This document shows, piece by piece, positions 1-11,904 of a stretch of 64,000 bases of DNA. Origin of the DNA: Plotosus lineatus. Its lineage: Eukaryota; Chordata; Actinopteri; Siluriformes; Plotosidae. The notes beneath the pieces were generated by a model. The model was not told the origin of the DNA. It did no database searches and saw nothing but the letters and a program-made list of their open reading frames with translations. Positions within the stretch are counted from its first letter, which is position 1; every line of letters begins with the position of its first letter. Both the position numbers and the translations under genes were made by a program. The stretch lies in assembly GCA_024760905.1 (NCBI GenBank), contig CM045731.1, positions 57,473,125-57,537,124 of the forward strand. The letters run 5' to 3'.

Positions 1-1096
1 ATGTTAATAGAGAAGTACAGAGAAGGTCAGAAGGAGCTGCCTTGTGCCTTTGTGGATCTAGAGAAAGCATATCACAGGGTGCCAAGAGAGGAATTGTGGT
101 ATTGCATGAGGAAGTCTGGAGTGGCGTGAGTATGTTAGAGTGGTGCAGGACATGTATGAGAGATGTAAGACAGTGGTGAGGTGTGCTGTCGGTGTGACAG
201 AAGAGTACAAGGTGGAGGTGGGACCGCATCAAGGGTCAGTTCTGAGCCCCTTCTTGTTTGCTATGGTGATGGACAGGTTGACAGACGAGGTGAGACAGGA
301 TTCCCCATGGACTATGATGTTTGCAGATGACATTGTGATCTCTAGTGAGAGCAGAGGTCTAGTGCAGGGACATCTAGAGAGGTGGAGGTTTGCCTTGGAA
401 AGGAGAGGAATGAAGGTTAGCCTCAGTAAGACAGAATACATGTGTGTGAACAACAAGGACCCAAGAGGAACAGTGAGGGTACAGGGAGCAGAGATAAAGA
501 AGGTAGAGGATTTTAAATACTTAGGCTCAACAATCCAGAGCAATGGAGAGTGTGGAAAAGAGGTGAAGAAACGTGTGCAGGCAGGCTGGAATGGTTGGAG
601 AAAAGTATCTGTTGTGATGTGTGATAGGAGGGTATCGGCAAGAATGAAAGGAAAAGTGTACAAGACGGTGATGAGGCCAGCAATGTTGTATGGTTTAGAA
701 ACAGTGGCCCTGGGGAAAAGACAGGAGGCAGAGCTGGAGGTAGAGAGATGAAAATGTTGAGGTTCTCTTTGGGAGTAGCAAGGATGGATAGGATCAGAAA
801 GGAGTACGTCATAGGGACAGCACATGTTAGACGTTTTGGAGACAAAGTCAGAGAGGCTAGATTGAGATGGTTTGGACATGTACAGAGGGGGGATAGTGAG
901 TATATTGGTAGTAGGATGCTGAGGTTGGAACTACCAGGCAGAAGGCCGAGAAGACCAAAGAGAAGATTTATGGATGTGGTGAAGGAGGACATGAAGGTAG
1001 TTGGAGTAAGAGTAGAAGATACAGAGGATAGGGTGAGATGGAGGCGGATGGTTTGCTGTTGCGAACCCTGAAGGGAAAAGCCAAAAGGAAAAGAAG
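1..1096 (+). mobile_element. RTE-like LINE, copy 1 (3' half, cut by window edge)
   Basis: Reverse-transcriptase half of a non-LTR retrotransposon that starts outside the window. Visible are VDLEKAY near base 55, the catalytic FADD box near 320, 'EDFKYLGSTIQSNGECGKEV' near 510-565, and the C-terminal LRWFGHVQR near 863-885. The reading frame breaks near 126 and near 748, so this copy is dead. The 3' end reads CCCTGAAGGGAAAAGCC followed by an AAG-rich tail and matches the copies ending at 11904, 50712 and 58007. It lies in the OTUD4 intron, in the sense direction. The clade (RTE) is from remembered protein resemblance; the LINE identity is clear. Confidence 0.85.
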
Positions 1097-1634
1097 ACAA
1101 CCTTCAGTGCACAACCGCACCACCGCTGTTATGTCTACACACAAGCACGGTGCAGTACAGCACCAGCTAAAATGACAAGCACCACAGCCCATGGCAGTGT
1201 TGTGAGCATAATTATGAAAAATTTCTCAACCTGATTTCTCAGTAACCAATCACATATCTTGTTTGAAATCTACATAATACATAATTTTAGACATTATACA
1301 ATCATAGTACCTGAAGTTTGTAAATTGTACCGTAGTTTGATTTTTACGAATCACCTTTTGTTGGGGGCTGTTTCAGTGACTTTTTGTTTACAACTGATGG
1401 ATTTAAAAATGTTTTTTCTTTCCAAATCAGGAGGAAAATAGTTGAAAACTTGAATATAATGATCACAAAAAGCATTTTTCCAAATTATGTTAAGTTCTTG
1501 AATTGCCACCATGTGTAATTGTTAAATTGGAAGGCTTTGGGTCTTGAAAATCAATGATCATTGGTGTGCAACACAGTGTTGCTGTGGGTACTGCTGAAGG
1601 TGTTTATGAGGGTTAGTTAGTTTTAATCAGAATA
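1097..1634. other. OTUD4 intron sequence, nothing recognised
   Basis: AT-rich sequence with only short chance reading frames (for example 1259-1441). No splice pair, repeat end or RNA motif was recognised. Confidence 0.4.
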
Positions 1635-2197
1635 CAGTGGTACCTTGGTTCTTGAACTTAATCCGTTCCAGAAGGCTGTTCGAATTCCAATTTGTTCGAA
1701 TTCCAAATCCGCTTCTCCCATTACAAATAATGTAAATGGTCTTAATCCATTCCATCGTCTTTTGAACAGAAGTGAACGGTACCGTAACTCATACCGTAGG
1801 TCCTTAAATTAAGTGGAAAAATTATTGAATACGGTACATTGTTATGTTTTGTGTTGTGGGAGACTTTTTAACTTTTCTGTGGTTTTTATTTTAGTGTTAT
1901 GGTCTCTCAGAAAAGAGTTGCGTGTTAAAATGCATGTTGGAGAAGAGGCGTGGCTCGAACATGTGGGATGGAGTGCTAAACACATACACAGTTAATCATT
2001 TCCCTTTAATCACAGGCTATGAAGACTAGCAGTGCTCTCAGTGCTAGAAGACTGTCCCTCTTGATCGCTCAGCTCTGTGCTCAAGCAGTTCAAGCTTTAG
2101 TTTGATTTACATGTACAATTTCCCCGTTTCATCTATGTAAACAGCTGTGCTTTATTGTTTATAGGGAAGACACTAGTGCACTGGAGCACTAGAAACA

Positions 2198-3353
2198 CAG
2201 GCATGTGATTTTTCCGCGAATTCGTGGAATTCCGATTCCCCCCCCCCCCCCCCCATTGGCCCAGTTAAAAAAAAAAAAAAAAAGATTTTTTTTTTCACGC
2301 CGAATATGTCAAAATAACCTTTCTCACTTTTATTCCATTCCGAGTTTTGCATAAAATGACCTCTCTTGAAACGTTACTGCTGATTGGCTGATGGCTTTCT
2401 AATAGCCAATCGCTGATGTTGAAACATGTACGTAGACATTCGCGCCACTTCCGATCTGTTCAGCTGTTGAGAGTATGTCAGTGATCCAGAGAAAAGATTC
2501 TGCTCGAATCAAAGAAATGGACAAAGATGTGAAAAACAAATTTAGGTGGGAATGGATGGAAAAAGAAACCATAGCATTCAATTGCAGGAACATTTGGTGT
2601 TCAAGCGAAGATTCCAGAACCCTACGGACTTAACCCTTTGTTTGCCGTTCGACCAGAAAATTCCGTGCAAAGAAAAGACCCAGAACAACCAGTTTCTGTC
2701 GCCGATCAAGTAGTTAATTTTGAGGTCTGTTTGAGAATTTTGTTGTCTAGTTTCCGATTATATTTTTCAAATTATTGTGAATGCATGCATGTTTTAGGCA
2801 TAGGACGTTCACATGTTTACTCTGTGAACTGAATCAAATGAGCCGACTCTATGGTCACTGAACCATTTTTCTGCTGTTTAGAAGAAATAAATTATTGCCG
2901 CATTAACTCGCCAGTTTTTAGTAATTAACCTATGTAAATAAACATTTACAGCAGCGGGAGTGTGTGCTCGTGTAGGTAGCTAATTAATATTGGAAATGTA
3001 AAACTATGAATCAACCTCAACCGAAACGCCTCAGCATCCAGAAAGACAATAAACTTTCTAAGGCAGCCTCCAGAAGGACAATTCAGGCTGCACAAAAGGA
3101 AACAAGAAAGTGCCATGCTAAAGCACTAAAGATAAAGAAACATTAATTCAAAAAACTTATGTAATGTATAGCATGTCATGTGTATAGTTTATTTCCAGAT
3201 TGTGTTTAAAGACAATGACTGTTGATAATAGTGTTGTGAGGCAGGACATCTCTATAAGATATGTTTTGGGGGAGGAGCTTCGGGGGAGGCCACTCCCCCC
3301 CCAGACCCTGGCTGATTTTCAGTTATTTTGGTGATGGTCAAATCACATGCCTG
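2198..3353 (+). mobile_element. DNA transposon with CAGGCATG ends, copy 1 (internally deleted)
   Basis: The ends CAGGCATGTGATTT and AAATCACATGCCTG are inverted, and the direct 6-bp flank GAAACA occurs at 2192-2197 and 3354-3359. It is related to the opposite-strand copy at 43433-44724. The remaining coding pieces are NPLFAVRPENSVQ near 2630 and a lysine-rich end (PKRLSIQKDNKLSKAA onward) that stops near 3145. The middle of the transposase is missing in both copies. The superfamily is uncertain; a hAT-like group is a guess from a zinc finger kept in the other copy. Confidence 0.6.
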
Positions 3354-3884
3354 GAAACACTAGCACGAGCACTGGAGCACTAGAAACCTGTGAACAATAA
3401 AACACAACTCGTTTTCATAGATGGGTGTGTTAGAGCCATGCCACTCTCCAATGCGCAACTCTTTTCTGAGACCATAACACATTAAAATGAAAGCCTCTGA
3501 AAAGTTAAAGCATCAGAACAATAAAGATTTTTAATAAAGTTAAGAATTTTAACTTTTTTTGAAAAGCCTTCTTTTCAAAATTTTATGGAAGTGGCTCATG
3601 ACCTCATAGTGTTCACAGCGCTGCTAGCACTTTAGCTTAGCTTTAGCGCTTTATCTTAGCTTGGCTTACATACATACATACGTCCTCTTCAGTTTTGTTC
3701 AGGCAGTTATACCTATAAACTGATCTGTGGATTTTCCGTTTGGTACTCTAAATCGTACTTGTCGCTGGAGGTGGTATATGGCGTTAGTGATTAGATAGCT
3801 TTAGTGCTTTAGCTTTAGTACTGTATCAAGAATCTCCAGAATTCCCCAGGACAGCTTTATTAGGGTGATACATAAAGTACCAGA

Positions 3885-3925
3885 CTGCTGAGCCACTAGG
3901 CTTGGGTGTAAAAGCCCAAACAGAC
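3885..3925 (+). repeat. 3' scrap of tRNA-type SINE C
   Basis: A short segment (GAGCCACTAGGCTTGGGTGT, then AAAAGCCC) matches the 3' end of the SINE at 31362-31655 read on the minus strand, and also a piece near 50240. Confidence 0.45.
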
Positions 3926-4130
3926 CTTACACAGTATCAACAACTTCCGGACTTCCCCAGAACACACGTAGCATCAACAACTTCCGGAAGTCGCTTTTCC
4001 TCCCTCTCGGTCTCATTTTTTCTCGTGTGTTTTTCGAGTTTGACTTCCGAGGCAAAAAAAATCTTGGATTTTTTTGTTCGAATTCCAATTTGTTCGACCG
4101 CTAAAGAGTTCGAGAACCAAGGTACCACTG

Positions 4131-4795
4131 TAAATGGAAGGCTTTTATGTCAAACCTTTTATGTCAAGTAGGATTGTTTCTATTTTGTTCAGAGGTTATG
4201 TTTCACCTGCAGTTACCTACAATGTGTGTTTATGAACATGATTATGCAAAAAATAACAACTTTGCAGCCTACTCTTTACGAAAATGGTACAAAAATGAAT
4301 GAAAATCTGTGCAAAGTCGTCAGCGTGTTTCTGTCCCCTGCTAAAAGGGTTGTGACAGGAAGGGCATCCGACGTAAAACCTCTGCCAAATCAAATGTGCG
4401 AATCAAATGATTCGCTGTGGCGACTCCCGAGTAAAAGGGAAAAAAGCCGAAAGGAAGACAGACAGGCAGGGCCTTGGACAAGGAAGACTCTGATCAATTT
4501 TGGTGAAGATTCAGATCAAATATTCTTTTCAAGAGATTCTTTCACAGTTTGAGATAAGACAAAATTTTTGGAAATGTTATATCACAGCAAACCAGCAGGG
4601 GTGCTGTGTAACTTAAGCATTTACATAGCTGTCAACGAGTATGTTTTCTTGGATCTGAGTACAGAAATCTGTTTTTGGGTCGAATTATACTTATTCGAAT
4701 AATAATGCTGGCTATTTCACTAAAAATAAACAAACTATGAACTTTCACTATTAAGAATGCGAATAAGAAAATGTATGAGCCACTCAGAGTACCGT
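4131..4795 (+). repeat. Intron with a scrambled SINE A fragment
   Basis: Bases 4259-4476 carry SINE A body and 3' end (GACAGGAAGGGCATCCGACG; GATTCGCTGTGGCGACTCCC). The segment at 4259-4281 is the reverse complement of the usual TTTCGTAAAGAGTAGGCTGC block, so a small internal inversion has occurred. The rest of the interval shows nothing recognisable. Confidence 0.6.
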
Positions 4796-4796
4796 C

Positions 4797-7612
4797 CCAT
4801 CATCATAATCGTCTTCCGCAATGTCCGGGGTCAGGTCGCGGGGACAGCAACCTAAGCAAAGAGGTCCAGACGTCCCTCTCCCCAGCCACCTCCTCCAACT
4901 CTCCTGGGGGGACACCGAGGCGGTCCCAAACAAGCCAAGAGACATAGTCTCTCCAGCATGTTCTAGGTCGACCCCGGGGTCTCTTCCCGGTTGGACATGC
5001 CCGAAACACCACACCAGGGAGGTGTCCGGGAGGCATTCTGACCAGATGCCCGAGCCACCTCAACTGGCCCCTCTCAATGCGGAGGAGCAGCGCATCTACT
5101 CCGAGCTCTCCACGGATGGTAGAGCTTCTCACCTTATCTCTAAGGGAGAACCCCGCCATCCGGCGAATGAAGCTCATTTCACCCGCTTGTATCCGTGATC
5201 TTGTTCTTTCGGTCACTACCCAAAGCTCGTGACCATAGGTGTAGGTGAGGGTTGGAACGTAGATCGACTGGTAAATTGAGAGCTTCGCCTTGCGGCTCAG
5301 CTCCTTCTTCACCACGACGGACCGGTACAGGCACCGCTTAACAGCAGAGGCTGCAGCGATCCGTCTGTCAATCTCTTGCTCCATCCTTCCCTCACTCGTG
5401 AACAAGACCCCAAGATACTTAAACTCCTCCACTTGGGGCAGGACCTCATTCCCGACCCGGAGGGTACATTCCACCCTTGTCCAACTGAGAACCATGGCCT
5501 CAGACTTGGAGGTACTGATCCTCATCCCGGCTGCTTCGCACTCGGCTGCGAATCGCTCCAATGAGAGCTGGAGGTCCCGACTTGATGAAGCCAAAAGGAC
5601 AACATCATCCGCAAAAAGCAGAGATGAGATCCGATGGCCACCAAACCAGAACCCCTCAACGCCTCGACTGTGCCTAGAAATTCTGTCCATAAAAATTATG
5701 AACAGAATCGGTGACAAAGGATAGCCTTGGCGGACTCCAACTCCCACCGGAAACGAATTCCACCTGTTGTTACCAATATGGACCAAACTCTGGCTCCGAT
5801 GATACAGCGACCGAATGGCTTGTAGCAACAGATCTGGAACGCCGTACTCTCTGAGCACGCCCCACAAGATCGTTCGAGGGACACGATCGAAAGCCTTCTC
5901 CAAATCCACAAAGCACATGTGTACGGATTGGGCAAACTCCCATGCCCCCTCCAGAATCCTGTGGAGCGTATAGAGTTGGTCAAGAGTGCTACGGCCAGGA
6001 CGAAAACCACATTGTTCCTCCTGAATCCGAGATTCGACTATCGGTCGGATCCTCCTCTCTAATACCCCTGCATAGACTTTCCCAGGTAGGCTGAGGAGTG
6101 TAATTCCACGATAATTGGAACACACCCTCCGGTCCCCCTTCTTAAAAATCGGGACCACCACCCCAGTTTGCCAATCCAGAGGTATAGCCCCCGATTACCA
6201 CGTGATGTTGCAGAGACGTGTCAACCAAGACAGTCCTACAGCATCCAGAACCCTGAGATATTCCGGGCAGATCTCGTCCAACCCCGGAGCTCGACCACTG
6301 AGGAGCTTTTTGACAACCTCAGTGACCTCCACTCCAGTGATGGGCGGACCCCCACCCAAACCCCCAAGGTCTTCCTCTTCCACGGAGGGCATGTTGGTGG
6401 GATTGAGGAGGTCCTCAAAGTCTTCTCTCCACCTCTCGACGACATCCCCAGTCGAGGTAAGCAGCTCCCCACCTCCACCGTAAACGGTGTTTGTGGAGAA
6501 CTGGTTCCCCCTCCTAAGGCGTCGAATGGCGGTCCAGAACCTTTTTGAGGCCAACCGATAATCACTCTCCAGGCCCTCACCGAACTCCTCCCACGCCCAA
6601 GATTTTGCATCTGCGACAGCCTCGGCTGCAGCACGTTTGGCCTGCCGATACCTGTTTGCTGCCTCGGGAGTCCCACAGGCTAATAAAACCCAATAGGCCT
6701 CCTTCTTCAGCTGGACGGCCCCCTTCACCGTAGGTGTCCACCACCGGGTTCGGGGATTACCGCCACGACAAGCACCGATGACCTTACAGCCACAGCTATG
6801 GGCTGCCAACTCAACACCAGGTAGTGATCGGTAGACAGCTCAGCTCCTCTCTTCACCCGAGTGTCCAGAACATTATGGTTGCAAGTCTGACGACACGACT
6901 ACAAAATCAATCATGGAATTGCGACCTAGGGTGTCCTGGTGCCAAGTGCACTTATGGGCACACTTATGTTCGAACATGGTGTTCGTGATAGACAAACTGT
7001 GACAAAAGCACAGAAGTCTCACAACGCAACACCATTCGGGTTCAGACTGGAGAGGCCATACCTACCGATCACACCCTTCCAGGTCACACTATCGTTGCCC
7101 ACATGGGCGTTGAAGTCTCCTAAGACAACGAGTGAGTCTCCCGAGGGAGCATTCTCCAACACCCCCCCCCAAAGACTCCAAAAAGGGTGGGTACTCTGAA
7201 CTGTCATTTGGTGCATAAGCACCAATAACAGTCAGGACCTGTCCCCCCACCCGAAGACGGAGGGGAGCTACCCTTTCGTCAACTGGGGAGAACCCCAACA
7301 TTTGGCCACCGAGACGGGGGGAAACAAGAATACCCACACCGGCTCACCGCCTCTCCCCATGAGCAACTCCAGAATAGAGTAAGGTCCATCCTCTCTCGAG
7401 ATGGATGGTTCCAGAGCCCAAGCTATGCGTTGAGGTGAGCCCGACTATATCAAGTCGGTATCTCTCCACCTCGCGCACTAGATCAGGCTCCTTCCCCGCC
7501 AGAGAGGTGACATTCCATGTCCCGAGGGTCAGAGTAAGTAGCCGAGGATCGGTCCGACAGAACCCATGCCTTCGGCCACCCAACTCACACTGCACCCGAC
7601 CCCTAAAAAAAA
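4797..7612 (-). mobile_element. Rex3: Rex3 non-LTR retrotransposon, near full length
   Basis: Minus-strand LINE of the RTE clade. The plus strand contains CGGTGACAAAGGATAGCC at 5709-5726 and ACCACCACCCCAGTTTGCCA near 6154-6173, which I recognise as near matches to the published fish Rex3 PCR primer sites (from memory). The endonuclease part (7634 to about 6830) is broken by frameshifts, but LGTWNVTSL and a GDFNAHVGND motif are readable. The middle region (6809-6195) and the reverse transcriptase (6161-4803) are open. The 3' end runs into an ATGATGATG tail, as usual for Rex3. It sits antisense in the OTUD4 intron. Confidence 0.85.
4803..6161 (-). CDS. Rex3 reverse transcriptase, open over 452 codons
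   Basis: The longest uninterrupted retroelement frame in the window. It reads VPIFKKGDRRVCSNYRGITL at the start, CGFRPGRSTLDQL near residue 50, FVDLEKAFDRVPR near 85, VRQGYPLSPILF near 148, the catalytic FADDVVLL near 187-194, and the C-terminal LRWLGHLVRMPPGHLP. The upstream endonuclease is in other frames, so the element as a whole is probably inactive. One small oddity is a duplicated TY in LTYTYGHELW. The protein would make cDNA from its own RNA at the insertion site. Confidence 0.75.
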   Translation of the reverse strand: MVVPIFKKGDRRVCSNYRGITLLSLPGKVYAGVLERRIRPIVESRIQEEQCGFRPGRSTLDQLYTLHRILEGAWEFAQSVHMCFVDLEKAFDRVPRTILWGVLREYGVPDLLLQAIRSLYHRSQSLVHIGNNRWNSFPVGVGVRQGYPLSPILFIIFMDRISRHSRGVEGFWFGGHRISSLLFADDVVLLASSSRDLQLSLERFAAECEAAGMRISTSKSEAMVLSWTRVECTLRVGNEVLPQVEEFKYLGVLFTSEGRMEQEIDRRIAAASAVKRCLYRSVVVKKELSRKAKLSIYQSIYVPTLTYTYGHELWVVTERTRSRIQAGEMSFIRRMAGFSLRDKVRSSTIRGELGVDALLLRIERGQLRWLGHLVRMPPGHLPGVVFRACPTGKRPRGRPRTCWRDYVSWLVWDRLGVPPGELEEVAGERDVWTSLLRLLSPRPDPGHCGRRL

Positions 7613-8810
7613 AAAAGAGTACCGTACCTTGCAAAATTTATCGACTGCGCATATGTTTGGGCACTGCACATGTGTATGGTCACTGTTTATGCCGGAAGTT
7701 GGGCCATGAACTAGCACACATCTGGTGAAGCAGTCATGCAGGACTGTAAGAGCAAGGTACATGAAAGGGCTTTACAATCTGAATCACAGGTAGGATGTGC
7801 TCAAACTTCATTGATTTCTTTCACTTCAAAGACAGAAAATACCAAAGCTATCAAAGCTGAATGTTTGTTTGCAGCCTTTTATGTGGAGCATAACATTCCT
7901 CTCGCTGCTGCGGACCACATGGGCAAACTGCTCAAGTAGCAGATGTAAACAAGAAAGGCAGCTGTACCTTCGATTCCCTCAGATTCTTTTTCACAAAGTT
8001 TCCAGTATTGATCAAAACTGTTATTGAAGACACAGATGAAGCTATCAACAACCTTGAGATTGAGTTTAATAATTATTTCTCAACCAGTTTCAGAGGTAGA
8101 AATGAGTGCCTGCAGAAGAGTTGTGGTTCTCACTTTCCCACACTGTAAAAGGAGATGGGAAGCCCAGATTTCAAAAGTTGAGCCACTGTATGTGAGGCAT
8201 TTTATCAGTTCCACACAGCAATGCTGAATGTGAAAGAATTTTCAGTCAGGTGAGGAAGAATAAAACAGACTTCAGGGGATTACTATCAGATGACATGCTG
8301 TCAGCCCTACTTATTCAAAAATCAAGAAGCAACACCTGTTATGAACAGACATTCACTAACTTCTTGAAGAGAGCAAAGGCTGCTACAAAGGAAGCAATCA
8401 AAAAGGATCAGTTACAAGAATGATAATTGCTCGGCTTTGACATCCCCCTTGTCTGTCTATACTTCTCAATGGGGGAAGTTTATTCTCAAGTGATGGGATG
8501 TCTACACTGTGGAGTTAGGATTGCTTTGTGGTGAGTAAAAATTCTTAGTACAGTGGTACCTCACCTTACGAAAGTCCAAAAAAATGAAAAATCCAGGTTA
8601 CGAAACACATTTATCTAAATTTTTCGTCTCTGGATTTAAAACAAATTCACGTTATGAAGGCGCCATCTCAAAAATTCAAACAATGCGCGAGTTGCTCTCC
8701 CATTGGCTATCTTCCAACATCCCACCCCGATGGCCTCCCATTGGCTAGGAGAGATGACACAGCTCCCTCGTATTGGCTATTATGGAGCTGCATCTCCATA
8801 ATATCCATGA

Positions 8811-11800
8811 ATGCAGCCGTGGGGGGGGTGTCACTAACAAGTGTCTCTCCCCCTTATGCCAGTCCCAAGCCTGGAAAAATGCATAGGGTTGTGTCAGGAA
8901 GGGCATTCGACGTAAGGCCAATGCCAAACTTTATCATGAAAATCACAAATCTTACCTCCATACCGGATCGGTCAAGGCCCAGGTTAACAACGACCGCCAT
9001 CAGTGCTGTTAATCAACAGGGTGCTGATGGAAATTGGACTACAGCTGGTTGAAGGAGAGGCGGGAGGCGTGTCCGTAGGCAGAGAGAGAAGAGGAAAAGC
9101 ATGAGTCTAGGACTGAGAGTAGGGACTTTGAATGTTGGAACTATGCAAAGAAAAGATAGAGAGCTGGCTGACATGATGCAGAGGAGGAAGGTGGACATAC
9201 TGTGTGTTCAGGAGACCAGTTGGAAAGGTAGCAAAGCTTGAAGCTTAGGACCAGGGTTTAAGCTGTTTTATCATGGTGTGGATGGGAAGAGAAATGGAGT
9301 AGGAGTCATCTTGAAGGAGGAGTTTGTCAGGAATGTTCTAGAATTGAAAAGAGTGTCAGACAGAATGATGAGCTTCAAGTTAGAAATTGAAGGTATGATG
9401 TTCAATCTTGTTAGTGCTTATGCCCCACAGGCAGGATGTAAGCTAGAAGAAAAGGAGAAATTCAGGAGTGAGTTAGATGAAGTGATGCAGAGTACCCCCA
9501 GAGATGAAAGAGTGGTCATTGGGGCAGACTTCAATGGACATGTTGGTGCAAGCAACAGAGGGGACGAGGAAGTGACGGGCAGGTTTGGTATCCAGGACAG
9601 GAACACAGAAGGACAGGTGTTGATCGATTTTGCAAAAAGGATGGAAATGGCTGTGGTGAATACTTTCTTCAAGAAGAAACAGGAGCATAGGGTGACTTAT
9701 AAAAGCGGAGGTAGGAGCACACAGGTAGACTACATCTTGTGTAGGCGATGTAATTTGAAGGAAGTCAGTGACTGCAAAGTAGTAGTGGGTGAGAGTGTTG
9801 CCAAACAGCATAGGATGGTGGTGTGCAGGATGACGCTGATGGTGAGGAAGGTGAAGAAGGCAAAAGCAGAGCAGAAGACAAAGTGGTGGAAGCTGAAAAA
9901 GGAAGAGTGTCGTGTTGTCTTCAAGGAGGAGTTGAAACCGGCTTTGGGTGGTCAGGAAGTGCTTCCAGATGACTGGACAACCACAGCAAATGTGATCAGG
10001 GACACAGGTAGGAGAGTACTTGGTGTGTCCTCTGGAAGGAAAGTAGATAAGGAGATTTGGTGGTGGAATGAGGAAGTGGTTTTAGAGTTTATCTAAGAAG
10101 TGGGACATTGAGAGGACCAAAGAGAGCAAACAGGAGTACAGGGAGACACAGCATAAGCCGAAAGTAGCGGTGGCAAAGGCCAAACAGAGGGTGTATGATG
10201 GGTTGGCAGTAAGGAGGGAGAAAATGATCTATACAGGTTGGCACAGCAGAGACATAGAGATGGGAAGAACGTGCAGCAAGTAAGATTGATAAAGGACAGA
10301 GAGGGAAATGTATTGACTGATGACAGAAGTGTGCTAGGAATATGGAAAGGGTACTTTGAAGAGCTGATGAATGAGGAAAAAGAGAGAAAAAAAGAGTAGA
10401 AGAGGTGACCGTTGAGGAGCAGGAAGTAGCAAAGATTAGTAAGAGTGAAGTGGGGAGGGCACTGAAGAGGATAAAGAATAGAAAGGCAGTTGGTCCTGAT
10501 GATATACCTGTGGAGGTATGGAAGTGTCTAGGAGAGGTAGCAGTAGATTTTCTGACAAGAACATTCAACAAGGTCTTAGAGAGTGAGCAGATGCCAGAGG
10601 AATTGAGAAGTGTGCTGGTACCCATTTTTAAGAACAAGAGAGACATGCAGAGTTGTGGCAACTACAGAAGGATAAAGTTGATGAGCCATATGATGAAGTT
10701 ATGGGAAAGAATAGTGGAAGCTAGACTAAGGGCAGAGGTCAGCATTTGTGAACAACAGTTTGGTTTCATGCCAAGAAAGAGCACCACAGATGCAGTGTTT
10801 TCCTTGAGGATGTTAATAGAGAAGTACAGAGAAGGTCAGAAGGAGCTGCCTTGTGCCTTTGTGGATCTAGAGAAAGCATATCACAGGGTGCCGAGAGAGG
10901 AACTGTGGTATTGCATGAGGAAGTCTGGAGTGGCAGAGAAGTATGTTAGAGTGGTGCAGGACATGTATGAGAGATGTAAGACAGTGGTGAGTTGTGCTGT
11001 CGGCGTGACCGACGAATTCAAGGTGGAGTTGGGACTGCATCAAGGATCAGCTCTGAGCCCTTTCTTGTTTGCGATGGTGATGGACAGGCTGACAGACGAG
11101 GTTAGGCAAGAATCTCCACGGACGAGGATGTTTGCAGATGACATTGTGATCTGTAGTGAGAGCAGAGAACAAGTGGAGGAAAATCTGGAGAGGTGGAGGT
11201 ATGCCCCAGAAAGGAGAGTAATGAAGGTTAGCCTCAGTAAATCAGAATACATATGTGTGAATGAGAAGGACCCAGGAGGAACGGTGATGTTACAAGGAGC
11301 AGAGATAAGGAAGGTGGAGGATTTTAAGTACTTGGGCTCAACAATCCAGAGCAATGGAGAGTGTGGAAATGAGGTGAAACGTGTGCAGGCAGGTTAGAAT
11401 GGTTGGAGAAAAGTGTCCGGTGCGATAGGAGAGTATCAGCAAGAATGAAAGGAAAAGCGTACAAGACGGTGATGGGGCCAGCAATGTTGTCTGGCTTAGA
11501 AACAGTGGTGTTGAGGAAAAGACAGGAGGCAGAGCTGGAGGTAGCAGAGATGAAAATGTTGAGGTTCTCTCTGGGAGTAACGAGGATGGATGGGATCAGA
11601 AGTGAGTACATCAGAGGGACTGCCCATGTTAGAGGTTTTGGAGACCATGTCAGAGAGTCTAGATTGAGATGGTTTGGACATGTACAGAGAAGGGATAGTG
11701 AGTATATTGGCAGTAGGATACTGAGGTTGGAACTACCAGGCAGAAGGCCTAGAGGAAGACCAAAGAAGAGATTTATGGATGTGGTGAAGGAAGACATGAA

Positions 11801-11904
11801 GGTCGTTGGAGTAAGAGAAGATGCAGAGGACAGGGTGAGATGGAGGCGGATGATTTGCTGTGGCGACCCCTGAAGGGAACAGCCGAAAGGAAAAGAAGGA
11901 GAAG
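8811..11904 (+). mobile_element. RTE-like LINE, copy 2, full length
   Basis: The element is 3.09 kb and flanked by a 19-bp target duplication (8792-8810 and 11905-11923, one mismatch). A short 5' leader (8811-9100) precedes an ORF starting MSLGLRVGTLNVGTMQ at 9101. It encodes an APE-type endonuclease (SAYAPQAGC, GADFNGHVG, STQVDYILC near 9410-9740) and a reverse transcriptase (VPIFKNKRD near 10620, FADDIVI near 11135). At least four breaks (near 9239, 10096, 11397, 11873) make it non-functional. The 3' end is GATTTGCTGTGGCGACCCCT followed by GAAGGGAACAGCCGAAAGG and an AAG tail. Confidence 0.9.
9101..11873 (+). pseudogene. Broken endonuclease/reverse transcriptase ORF of RTE LINE copy 2
   Basis: Open segments are 9278-10096 (endonuclease), 10405-11397 (reverse transcriptase) and 11403-11873 (C-terminal domain with LRWFGHVQRRDSEYIG), separated by a stop after 9236 and by frameshifts. 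The order is the usual single-ORF layout of APE LINEs. Several catalytic positions survive (FADD, GADFN), so decay came after insertion or the copy was weak at birth. Confidence 0.8.

Larger units (their letters stand above)
1635..4130. mobile_element. Tigger-like element with long inverted arms, interrupted by another transposon
   Basis: The ends are CAGTGGTACCTTGGTTC and its complement GAACCAAGGTACCACTG, flanked by TA on both sides (1633-1634, 4131-4132). This is the TA target duplication of the Tc1/mariner/pogo superfamily. The arms are imperfect inverted copies of one another: GTGTTATGGTCTC(TC)AGAAAAGAG near 1890 recurs inverted near 3460-3480. A second transposon (2198-3353) sits between the arms. 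No intact transposase is present, so the element is non-autonomous. Confidence 0.75.
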
